DNA of 64,000 nucleotides, from assembly GCF_001949145.1 (NCBI RefSeq), contig NW_019091381.1, forward strand, positions 288,531 to 352,530. Reading direction: 5' to 3'. Both the position numbers and the translations under genes were made by a program. How positions within the stretch are numbered: the first letter of the stretch is position 1; every line of letters starts with the position of its first letter. Source of the DNA: Acanthaster planci (lineage: Eukaryota > Echinodermata > Asteroidea > Valvatida > Acanthasteridae). Below are positions 1 through 11,900 of the stretch, piece after piece. The notes beneath the pieces are model-generated. The model did not search any database. It was given only the letters and a program-made list of their open reading frames with translations, and was not told the origin of the DNA.

Positions 1-299
1 ACACCACACTCCTACTTGTGATGATGAACTCCAATAATTCTAGTCTTCTAGGGGTAACCAACAGTCTTATAGAGGGCCTGCGCAGAGCACCCTCACAGAA
101 GACAGATCTTTGTTCATGTGTGATATGCTTGAGTAGACAGTACAGTACTTCATTGTCATTTAAATCTAACCAACAAAACATTCTCCTGTGCTGGTGCTCC
201 ATGCTGACCCTCCATTGATGAGCAGTCCGTACTTGTTTTATGTTCAAATTAGCAAAATAACTCAAAATTTTATTCTCTTATTGCGACTTGTATTTTTAG
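1..299 (+). other. STEEP1 intron (5' part of window)
   Basis: This stretch ends in a polypyrimidine/AG acceptor just before position 300, where the first visible STEEP1 exon begins. No convincing coding sequence is seen in it. The exons encoding roughly the first 40-45 residues of STEEP1, including its N-terminal CxC segment, must lie to the left of the window. Confidence 0.6.
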
Positions 300-1854
300 A
301 TTGCTCCATAGAAAAGCTCCCTCTCAGGAAGACTGATAACGCAAGAGTAATTGACAGTGCTAAACATGTCCATAAGTTAACCTGTGACCCTGATGAAACA
401 ATTCATCTCAGAAGGTAAGAGTTCAAACCATAGCGAGCAAAAGCACCACACTGTAACTTAACGAGAAAACGCCTTTATCTTTTTTTATTAATTTTCAGGT
501 ACCAAACCTTATGATTATCAGTAGATAGATTTGCATTGTATTCTATTCTTTCAAGTATTCTTTGTTACATTTTTATTTTTATTCATTTCATTGTTTCTTT
601 GCAGACCTGGTGGCATTGAAAAGCAGTTAAGGAAAAAGTGTAAAAAGTGAGTCATGAAATATTCCTTCTTAATAGTAGTACAGCTTGGAAAAAATGTGGG
701 AAAACCTAATTGTCTTCTTACATATAATTACTACTCTCCAAGTATTGATATGTTTAAATCTTTCATTTGGTTTGTTTTCAGATGTGGCTTGCTTCTGTTT
801 TACCAACACAAAGAGAAAGATGCAACTGTAACATTCGTTGTAGAAGGAGCTGTCTTTGAACCTGATAAAGGACCCATCAAAGAACCACTGGTGATACAGA
901 AAGCTGTACCCAAAAAGGTAAACTAGACTCTCCCCACTTAGATTGGCTGTGATAGGGTTCTGTTTGTGTACTCTTGAATGAAAGCTTACTTTACATTTAG
1001 TGAGAAAGTGTAGTGTTTAACACGGTCATTTTGAGTTAATAAATAGCTCAAGACTTAACAAATTGGTCAACTCTTATCTATCGTTGTTGCATGAAGAATT
1101 TGCCTACCACCTCTGCCTTTTTTCCCTGCCAGTTGATACTTGCCCTGTTCTTGCAACTCACAGGTGATGTTAACTAAGAAGACCAAAGAAATGGGCAAGT
1201 ACGCCTCAGTAACTGTCTCCACCATTGATGAAGAAGAGGAAGAGATTGAAGCAGTGAGTGGGGGAAAAATGAGAAAAATTTAACTCCAGTTTAAGTCTTT
1301 CCAATCTTAATCTGAGTCTTAAAACAGTACTTAGAACAAATATTTGTAATCCAGAATTTTGATTTTTGGACCCTGAGTTTATTTGCTTTCACTTTCAATT
1401 CTTTCATGATTATGAAATATTTACATGTATTTGCTCTCCAAAGACACTGTATACTTGATTTGACTTGAATGTTTCATATGTTGGATTTCATCTTCCCTAT
1501 GTAGCGTGAAATTGCTGACTCCTATGCAAGTAACGCTCGAGTCATTGAGAAGCAACTGGAGAGAAAAGGCATGGCAAAGAGAAAAACAGATGAGGTATGA
1601 TAAAAAACAACCTTGTTATCCAATCACTAGCTAGAAAATTTAATTTGAAGGTTAGATATAGTTTGTAACAAACGATACAAAAAGTCAGGTAGGTTTTTCC
1701 AGTTACTTAGAAGACCAGGAAAATTGCTTTTTCTCTGTACATTTAAAAAGCGCATTATTCTTTTTATTATTTTCCATTATTTCCATAGGCATTAAGAGAG
1801 GAATTTGCCAAGAAAGCAAGAACGAAGGGAACTTTGATCGACAAGGACAAGTGA
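300..1854 (+). CDS. STEEP1: STEEP1 (CXorf56-type STING ER exit protein), 3' six coding exons
   Basis: The coding exons read are 300-414, 605-646, 782-917, 1164-1253, 1505-1594 and 1789-1854, with the TGA at 1852-1854. All junctions are GT/AG and phases join without a break. The product follows human STEEP1 almost block by block: an [15 protein letters not shown] segment, a [13 protein letters not shown] motif, the highly conserved [12 protein letters not shown] acidic patch, an [16 protein letters not shown] helix and a C-terminal GTLIDKDK. In vertebrates this protein binds STING and promotes its COPII-dependent exit from the endoplasmic reticulum; it has also been found with spliceosomal complexes. 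The 5' end is missing because the window begins inside an intron. The gene converges on RAPGEF1, whose stop codon is about 4.1 kb downstream on the other strand. The identification is firm; the exact function in this organism is inferred from the family. Confidence 0.95.
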
Positions 1855-2083
1855 TCACCACCACCACGCTCTATAAACCCCAACTTAAACAATTTTGGAA
1901 AGTTGTATTAAAGAGGACAGTTCAGCATGTTCAGCAGAAGAAACCATCGCTATACTTTTTTGGGGGGCCAAAAATATGAAATTGTAAATGATAAATCCTG
2001 GCTTATGAGCATGCATGTAATTATTGCAATCATACCATTCCACAAAAAAAACTTAGTGTACATTGTAACAACTGAGGAACGGA

Positions 2084-2333
2084 ATTTAAAAACTGGTTTT
2101 ATTTCCTGGAATCAATTGAGACAGACCATTAGTCTGGACACTATCTTCCTGTAAACATTTTCATCAAGCTGGATGCATATGATCAAACTTTCCGTGACCT
2201 GGTTTGTGATTTAAAAACTGGTTTTATTTCCTGGAATCAATTGAGACAGACCATTAGTCTGGACACTATCTTCCTGTAAACATTTTCTTCAAGCTGGATG
2301 CATATGATTAAACTTTCTGTGACCTGGTTTGTG
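2084..2333. repeat. 125-bp tandem duplication, two copies
   Basis: Two head-to-tail copies start at 2084 and 2209, each beginning ATTTAAAAACTGG. By eye they differ at only three positions, so the duplication looks recent. It lies in the probable 3' UTR of STEEP1. Confidence 0.9.
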
Positions 2334-3090
2334 AGACGTAGCCATGGTGATATGCATGGGAATGCTGCTACCTTGGTAACCATGAACTCCAGTTTAATGA
2401 TGCTTAACACTCATCGACCTGCTGTGACAAATAAGGCTCAGCAAGAAAGGCATGGTTTGCCAAGGAATGTTGCATCAATGGAGGATGCTCTGTACATCCT
2501 AGGTCATGCACTCTGGCAATTGGAGTCAGTGACTGTCATTTTGTACATAGTGGCAACTGTGAATATTTTAAAGTGTGGTTTTTAACTTAAGTATCTGCAT
2601 TTAGGGTTTAATGCTCTTCCCAAAAACCACTGCCCAATGGGCTTTGTGCATAAATTACCACTTAGAGGGTCAGAGGGCAGTGAGACCGACACCTGAAATA
2701 CCATTGGTGCAATGTGCCGAGCCAAAACTCTACAAATTAGCCTAATCATTGTGTGTTCTACCACGTCAGTGATTAAGGATACACATGTGAGGTGTCATCC
2801 ACAAAGGACATCATTGATCTGTCTTGTTCACATGAGGCCCATCATAAAGAGATGCCAAATTGTTAATGTGATTCATTCGGAGTATCCAAGAGCATTTCTC
2901 AACCACAATGAAGTCTTCACCAACACCCTCCGAAATTCTAAGGCATGATGTCATAAAGCAGGGTATAAACTTAACGGCACATTTGTTTTTCAAAGACAGA
3001 CACTTTGTATAGAAATAAAGGAAGAATGGCAAAATTCTTTGTATGTATGCATGAAGCTTTCCTTTTTTCCATCAATTTTTATTATAATTC

Positions 3091-3096
3091 AATAAA
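3091..3096 (+). terminator. Candidate poly(A) signal for STEEP1
   Basis: A canonical AATAAA lies 1.2 kb after the STEEP1 stop. An earlier one at 3014-3019 is an equal candidate. The minus-strand AATAAA at 3078-3083 may serve the convergent RAPGEF1 transcript, but that would need a 3' UTR of about 2.9 kb. Confidence 0.3.
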
Positions 3097-5989
3097 TGCT
3101 TCTCTTGTTACAGACTGTACACTGCCAATTGGGCTAGCGCAATTACATCTCTAAAACTGTTAGGTTTAGGTTGGTATATATAATACATGTATTTACAGAC
3201 ACATACAGATTTCAATACCAACTATAGACAGTGACAAAATTGCAGTCTAAACACAAATTTGGCTTACAAAAATTACAGACAAGAGTGAAAGTTGACACTT
3301 GTCCACATTCCATTATTATCTCAGTAAAACAGTGCTTTGTATTAAAATCACAAGTCTTCATACTTCTAGCCATATAAGCCTGCACATTTTAATAAGAAGA
3401 AAGTTCGGAAAGAATAAAATAGAAAACAAAATGTTAAAACTGACACATGAGAATAAAACAAGAACCACTTTTGTCTGAGTTGATTTGAAAACACTTAAAA
3501 TTCCATGTGATATTCTACCCAAAACAAATCTGGACAAGCTATCTGAGGTGAAAAATGTTGCCTTTAAATTTAATAAATTTAAACTCTCATAAAATACATG
3601 CATAGCCCTCACAGTTCTTTCAAAACATTCATTTCCTTTTTTCTTTTTAAGTGTTCATGCAAATAAAGTGCAATTTCCAAAATCAAGCTTTAATTACAAT
3701 CAAACTTACAAACCAGTTGTTTCAGCCATTCTTCCCTGAAACACTGAACGATTTTCCTGATGCTATTTACCATTCACCTCATTTGCATAACAATAAAATG
3801 CTGATCAGTTGATATGAACATTGGTAACTAAGTCATACATGTACCTGACAAGTTTGGCTTTGAGCTGTTCTTAGTTTTACAAGTTATTTACAGTTTCTTA
3901 GTTCTGGTGCTTGTGGCACATTTAGGCAAAAAATACATACATGTATTTGGGGAGGTTGTGGCAGTTAATTCAATTTTTGACACACTTCTGCATTGAACTC
4001 CCTTTTAATTTTAATGTAATGTTTCCAAAAAGGCAGCTCTTTTGAACCAGATATTTGACAAGAACTGTAACTCAACTATAGTCTATCTTGTATAATCTTG
4101 CATTTTTATCTAAAAGCCTCTGAAATATCTACATGCATAGTCAACACTGGCAGAGGTGCTTTCAAATTCACTTGCATTTTTTACAGAAGTTTGCATAATT
4201 AAATCATGGATAAGCAAATACTGTATGACTGATTTACATACAAATTGAGGATTATTATGAGAAAGTACAATTTAAATATATCCATTCAGAACAGCATTAC
4301 AGTGGCAGCTCAATAATGATTGTTACTACTAGTACATTGCAATCTGGCTTTCCATTAACGACGGGTCAAACACTTCGCACCTGTCAACACAAAGTCACAT
4401 TTTTAATCCCCATCCTGGATTAGATTGTCAATGTTCTAAAAGCTTTTCGACAACCTTACTCCCATAATTCAACAGCTGCAAATACGAGGTTTGATAAACG
4501 TCATAAATTTCTACATCAGCATGTTGTGAAACTTGCCAACTGCAACACAGTGAAGAAACAGAATGAAGCACAATCTTTTGATTCATTTCTCAGATGTAAA
4601 AGAATCTCCTTATTCAGTTGGAGTTTATTGGATTTTGTAGGATTTACAAAATAGACCAGCATAGTTACATAATATTACAACTTACTGGACCAATTTCAAC
4701 AGTACAATAAGTGCACATCGATACACGCTTTGCCAATACAGCATACTTACGTCACTACTGAACGCACCCCTCCTCAGGCATGTAACGTTTCCTCAGATCA
4801 GCTGATTTCCTCGTTTTTACTTCATACTCATGCCATGGATAATTAAAAAACACTGTACAAAGTCTTGTAAAGATTGGAGTTTCCTCATCCCCCCAAGTCT
4901 AAGATGCATGCCTTCCTAGTAAATGTTTCAGTAATTCAACAAAATGGGAGTAAAGTAGTACAAGGAATTTGTATAATAGTTAAATATTACTCCACAATAC
5001 ATGTACAAGCAGCGGGAAAAATCATTCACAAATATAGAGATATTTTTATCTGTTCTGCCAATTTAACATTTAAAATTTCTTACATTCAACAAGTCCAGTT
5101 ATAACACAATACAGCTTAGCTAAATATTTACCACTTCTCCCTATACCTAATACTGGCCTTCTTATGTGAAGAGGAAAAAAGTATGAACAACCACTGACAC
5201 ATGCAGGTCAATGTATACTTGTACTTGATCCTGTCTTAGAAACTAGAAACAAGACCAGCTTTGTTTCCTTTGAAATAATCAAAAATGACGAAGTCAAACA
5301 ATCCCAGGATTTGAGGAATTTGACTGTTTCACTCTCCTGTCAGAATGACTGCTCATTTACCTAGACTCTCTCTTGACAGATTTGGTGTCCTTTAGTTGTC
5401 AGTGCATCACTAAGACCAAACATGATTTGTCATTAGAATTTAACAGGTGCTTTGGGGGATTTGCCATGATCCTAGATCCTTACAGTTTATGCCACTATAC
5501 ACAGCAGAAACATATCAATACATGTATTACAAACAAAGTGCTATACATGTCCTTGAAAGAACGAGGCTTCACAAAGTCTGAATCATATTTGGCAGCAAAA
5601 AGGGGAAAAGTGATTGATCCTGAAAGCTTGAAACAATTTCATTGGTCAATAAAAAGGTCTTTCAAATCCTTAGCAGTAAAGACATAAAAAATACCCTGTT
5701 ATTTCTTTAAATACAGACATGTTGTAGATACCACTGCTGTTTTTACCCCAGAGAACTGTCAGATAAGATCAAGACAAAATCATTCAGTTTGATACTCTGC
5801 AGAGGAGCCCCGGGTGGATAAATAGGAGACTATCAATTGCACTAAGCAAGTTTGAGCTGACGCCACACTCTTCGAAGGTGTAGTAGTACCACTTGGTATG
5901 CTGAATCAGATAGGCGCCAAGGATGTAAGTCATCAACGTCAAAACTGCCTTCCCTACCTCATTGACCTTTGATCCTTGCCCTTCATCCT

Positions 5990-8900
5990 TCAGGAAGCTG
6001 GCTTGGGTCGTCCACTACCTTGAGGTTTGATGGTCTTAGACAGTTGCCACATCGATTCCTCATCCAAGAAATCAATGAAATCATTGAAAAAGGCCAGTAT
6101 CTTGGGAGAACTCCTCAGGTTGTCATAGTGACTGCAAATGGCAAAAATCAGGAAAGCAATTAATTGTTTACTAACTTCCAAATTTGTAATAAGATAAACT
6201 AGTCATGGATTTTATTCGTATGATGTGATTTAAGCAGAACCTATCATCCATACTTAATTCAGTAAGTATTTGTAATGGTACAGCACTGTAAGCAAGTGAT
6301 TAAATATCAATGTAATCTGTGAGAACAGATTCTTTTGGAATCACGTCCAATCAACTCACAAGAAGAGCAACAATACTGAAGACACTTACTGTTGCTTGAA
6401 TCTGCGCATACTGTCCAAGATGTTGTAGAACTGCCAACATTTTGTAAAGTTGATGTGATGACTATCAGGGAGATGGTCTGGGTTACCAATGTGGACAAAG
6501 GTGATGTCTTGAAGGATCAGACCACTGAAGAAAGGAGAGACAGAAACCAGAGCAAAGTTAGATACCAGGACTCTCAAAACATTGAATATTAGTGAGGAAC
6601 TTTCAATCTGTTGATGTGTGGCTTGTACAAGATTACTTCTGAACTACAGACAACTTGATGTTGAATGTCTGCACAGTTTTGGTCGACTGAGGGTAAAACG
6701 TACTCAGCTTTTGCTGGTGTTCATGCATACAATTATTTGGCTTTGGTGATACTGCCAAATACTGCCCTCAACTGTTCATGCACACTGCCAATAAACAGAT
6801 TTACAGTTACACACTACTTAACAAAATGACAATGGTACAATGGCAAGACATAAACACAGACAGTTTGACCATCTAACAGACACTACTCACAGGTATGGAA
6901 TACAGGGAGGCTCTGCCTCAGCCAATGCTGCTCGGTATGTTCTGAAGGATGACGAACTATCAATCAATTGGCAGTATTCTTTCAAACCCTTCACATCAAA
7001 AAGAAACAGACACAAAAGAAAAACTCAGCAGGTTCTACAAGAATGACTTGAAAGATTGGATGTCACAGATAGGTTAGTTAGACCAGTATGTTGTAACATA
7101 AATGATAAAAGTACAGTTTTCTAGAATCATTCCTCGTCAGCGCACACCCTTTGCTTAGACAATAGTTTGCTCATTTTCATCAGCAATTGACGATTTTCCA
7201 GATGTGATCATATTCAATTTACTGATTTCAAGGATTTACCTCCACCGTCTGCTTTTGCCACTCCAGCCTCCTGATAGGAGCAGAGTCCAACGCTGACAGA
7301 ATGGCTAGGTAGGAATTGAAGTTGTTCAGCTTCCTCAGATGCTATCAAGTAGAGAAATACAAATGTGTTTCATAAACATCATGGAATCTTTGCCAATCTT
7401 TACTTTACCCCTAATCTTTCTTTACAATCACATCATGAAAGAGTCCTGGTGGATTTCTCAGGGGGAGGAGAGTAGGTTCTATTGGAGAATCTATTTTCTG
7501 CAGACATTTGGATCAATACTTCAATCTTTGAGCAGAAGTTTTCACTTCAAGTACAAAATGGCATACAGTAATTCTAACCAAATATGGACGTGTGGTGTTG
7601 TACTTCCACATTTTTTGCTTCAGGTAAATATAACAGGATTAAGTATAGTCAGTATATAAAAAGCATGACTATTTATGGCTGGTTATCCTAGAGCAGAAAA
7701 TGCTACAAAAATGTTCACAACAAAACTACAAGAGTGGGTTTATGAAACAGTTTAAATCATCCACATGGCACGACTTCAAACAAACAAAAACATGAAAAAT
7801 AACATGCAAGGGTTCTAAACTTGTGTGATTTTTCCGGTGACATGAAACAAAGGCAGTCATCAAACTTACTACATGTAGCTCATCAACACAACAAATCAAC
7901 AGTGTAAAATGAAACATGAAAGTCTATCACCGACCGGAAATATGGGCGGCAGGATGTGGATTACGCAATTCTTTTTTTTTTTTAAGAAGACAGGAAATGT
8001 AATATGAAAATAGACAATTAATACCGGATGTCTGAGGACTCGTACGTCATTGAGGACATCTTTGTGTCTGTTGATACAGTTTGAATGAGGGAAAGATGAT
8101 ATGGTCCAAATGAAGAAACATGCTTCTTATTCCTCCACATTTTATGATGTGCAACGTTAACATTAATGGGGAACTTTTCATTACACGAATAAAAAAGCAA
8201 TACATGAGGTGTAAAAACACATGTTTAGAATATTTGTAAACTTCTTACCTTCATGACCTTGATAAACTTTATGACAAGTTTCTCCCTGTCCTGGGGTTTA
8301 CTTTCTTGAAGGATCAACGATCGTGCCCTATTTAACAAACAAATGTTTAAAGTTTCTGCTTAAACCCATTTACTATAAAACTCTCTACAAAAATCTATGG
8401 AAGAAGGCATTTACAGCTGATAATATTTCACCTGCTTCACAATAAAAGTACACATAGTTAATTTGCTTTTATATGTAATTTAATCTTTGAAATTTCCCAG
8501 TATCATTTCCTCCTGTATATCAAATTTCATAAAAACTTTTGCCTGAGGTATCAAATATAGTCTATTGCAGAATATTTTTAAGCAAGCTTTGGGAAACACA
8601 AGTCAAGGTCAATGAGTCCCAAAGTAAGTGTACACAGTATAACCTACCAGTAGGACACCTTGTTGAAGTGTTCTGTGAAGATTGTCAGGTTAGGGCTCAA
8701 TGTTTCAGATTGTTCCTTGGCCCACAGTAAAACCTCAGGGATCTCAATCTTCTGAAACAACTCCGAGTCAAGAATAGTCATCTGCTCTGCTAATTCTAGA
8801 CTGCTGAAATCTAGCAGTGTCGCTTTCCTGCATGAAGACAAAATCAGGTAACTTATATGAGATGGAATAATCACGTCACAGTCGATAACCCTGCAAATGT

Positions 8901-11900
8901 TAAAGGAATGCTGCAGTGGACCTAGTTAGGCCATCTACACCAGGAAGCAGAAGAGGTCAAGATCAAGGCTGACTTGAGAAAATTTGTCAATGTTCCCCTC
9001 ACACATTCTCTGAATGAACAAGACATGAAGTGCTAACAGCTTAGCAAGAATGTACTTACATGACAGAGACTCCAAGTCCAGACAGTGGGAGTTTGTTGCT
9101 GAGCTGAAGTGCAAGTTTGTTGTCATCAATCTTGGTCAACACTTTATCCCTTAAAATCTTAGCCAGCATCAGCTCTCCATCACACAGGAGTTGAAAGACA
9201 AGTTCCATTAGCATCTTCAAGATGTCATCTTCTACTTGGCCTCTGAAAAAAGAAGAGTTCTCATCAATCTATCAATTGGATGCAATTATGTGGATGACAA
9301 AGAGGGAGATGGATTATCTCAGCTCACTGAACATAAGAGAGATGGTACCAAGGTCAAAGGTCAATCCAAACCCACATCACTCCATTACTGAACAAAGAAT
9401 GAGTAACAATAGTCTGGTGTTGTAATCTTTGTTTTTCACTAAATGATGAGACTTGTTTTTGTTTTTACTCTGAAAAATTCGATGGCTAATCTCAACCAAA
9501 AATGCTGATCCGGGAACAAATTTATCAAGGACAGCTGTAGGTCTTAAAAACATCATTTACTATTTTAAGCAACAACATGTGCACATTAACACATCACACA
9601 GTCAGCAAAAATGATAAAATATAAATAATGTACTCACATTAGATCTCCTGCTACCCGTAGTAGCAGGAAGAATGCGTTGCGATTGGCGCGTTTGGACTTC
9701 ATATCTGTTTTATGACGATACTTCTTATATCTGCTCAGTAGCTTATCTAGTAGATCATTGGATTTGATGAACATCCTGTACGTCGTTAGGAATGCTTCAT
9801 AGTAGAAGAGGTCTGCAGACAACACAACAATAATAATTCTTAAATGAAAATCCTGTAATCTCATGGCAAGGTACAGGTCTTAAGACCTGTAAAATGTTAC
9901 TGAAAAGAAATTATAATGACCAAAAAGGGGGTGAAATTTCAATAGAAAAACTTCCAAAGAATTCAATCATACCTTGACATCTAAAACCCTAAATCATACT
10001 TGAAAAGAACACAAATCTGAAGGTTCTAAGGACCAAAGCTGTTATGTTATTTGCTTACCTTTTCTGTCTGCATCAGCTGCATACACGATCAAAGAATCTA
10101 CTGGTCCCCCCTTGATTTGAGTCTTTCCATCCTAAACATACAAAAACACAAAACAAGGTAGTCTAGAAGTGTGGTAACACTCAAAGGCTGGTCAGGAAAA
10201 AAACATAGTTATTTCTATGGCTTTCATTTGCAGTGATCCTGGTTTGAATCCAATCCACTACAACATGTGTATTAACCATTAGTATCTCCACTGACTTTTC
10301 TGTCACAACACACTAATTCCTTCTCATCTGCTGGTAAGATTCTTGGCTGCATTGTAGCACAGTCGTGCCAGTGACTTTTAACACATGTAGTATATGACTC
10401 TCTGCCATAAATCTGCATTCAAAAATTACCCCAAGAAAAATAATGGATTTTGGGTAGATTTTTCTCGGTACTATTTATGATCAGGTTCCATCAGAGACTA
10501 GTTTGTCAACCAATGGCTGGCTTGCCAAGCAATCTATGCACAAAATGTAATGATCTAATATGGGTACGAGGCACAGCCAGCCAGAGGTTCATAAATGGTA
10601 ACTGACTGAACTTAAACACTGTATCGGGTGTATTAACTATTGCACTGGATTGTAAAATGTCAAGACGCAATTTACCACAGAATCAACGATGAGCTGATTG
10701 GATACATCAAGGAGTCCTAGCGTCCCAAGATCTTCCTGAGTCTCATCTTCTGTCTTGTCTTTATTCTCATCAGAAGCTTTGTGATTGGAGCTGATCAAAT
10801 GATCAATGCCCACACTGAAACAATCACAACAGCCACTTATGAAACAAATCCAATTAATAAATCTCTAACATTGATAAAGCGAGTCTTGTATTTAGACAGT
10901 AAAGGCTCATAATGAACTAAATTATTAGCCATTTGAGACTATCAATACATGTACATGTGATGGTCCTTTCATGACAGCAGTGCACCAACTCACATGCACT
11001 GAACACAAACTGGTATGATGTCTGGTGCTTAGAATGAATGACCTGTTGAAATGGTTCATTGTGAAGGCAGAGAATCCCTAGCAGTTTGTGGGGCCATACA
11101 AGGAGTAACACTTAAACGCAATTAAATAAACATTTGTGACAAATTACTGACAGGAACAGATGATGATATGATTTCCAGGAATTACACCAAAAGACTTCTT
11201 TAACCCTAACACTCCTCAGTCCTCCAACAGGTGAAGGATTGAGGAGTGTTAGGGTTAAGAATGTCTAGGTTACGTGATATCTGGTCTTCCTTAGTAGTGA
11301 AAATGAAATGGACGGATTTCATAAGCATACAATGCTTCATTTTGACATTTTTCAAATGCTTACACGTTTGGTTCATTGCCGCTTTCTATCATACTCTCTG
11401 ATTTCTTCTTCAGGTTGTACAAGGGCAAAACGGGACGCTCCGGGTTGGTGTAATGCCTTGTTCTCGGTGGCTGACAAAAAAAAACAGAAAAATGTCTCAA
11501 TTTTAAGAAACTGTCACCAACTGGATTTCAGTTTTTCTGTCTTTCGCCAATGTGAAACACTGCCTCTTCACAATCAAGAAACTAAGTCTAAGTTTGCCTT
11601 TTGAGGAGCATTCAAGCCCCATTGGTAAGAACAAAATCACTCACTGGTGACGTAGAAGCTGAACTTCGTCTCTTGATCGGTAATGCTGGAGGGTCCATAT
11701 CTGAAGTTCCTTCGGCTGAACTCTCTGATCGATCATCAATCTCAGCATAACTGGCTCCTGACACCGGTCGGCCACCATTCATCATGTCATTACTACTGTA
11801 TGTCTCCAGGAAGAACTGTTCTCTGCTCTGTATGTACTGACAGTTACCACTGGGAAAGAAACTGTCTGGGGCAGGACTATCGTCTGGCTGATGTTCATAG

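Larger units (their letters stand above)
1855..5989. other. Convergent 3' flanks of STEEP1 and RAPGEF1
   Basis: No coding exon is supported here on either strand. The left part probably holds the STEEP1 3' UTR, including a 125-bp tandem duplication. Plus-strand AATAAA signals occur at 3014-3019 and 3091-3096, and a minus-strand AATAAA (TTTATT at 3078-3083) lies between them, so both transcripts could end near 3.1 kb. Open frames of 60-104 codons are present but have no splice partners or recognisable protein similarity. Confidence 0.4.

Noticed and set aside
10231-10270. GGTTTGAATCC, close to a pol III B box
   Set aside because: It has one mismatch to the consensus and no A-box or cloverleaf around it.
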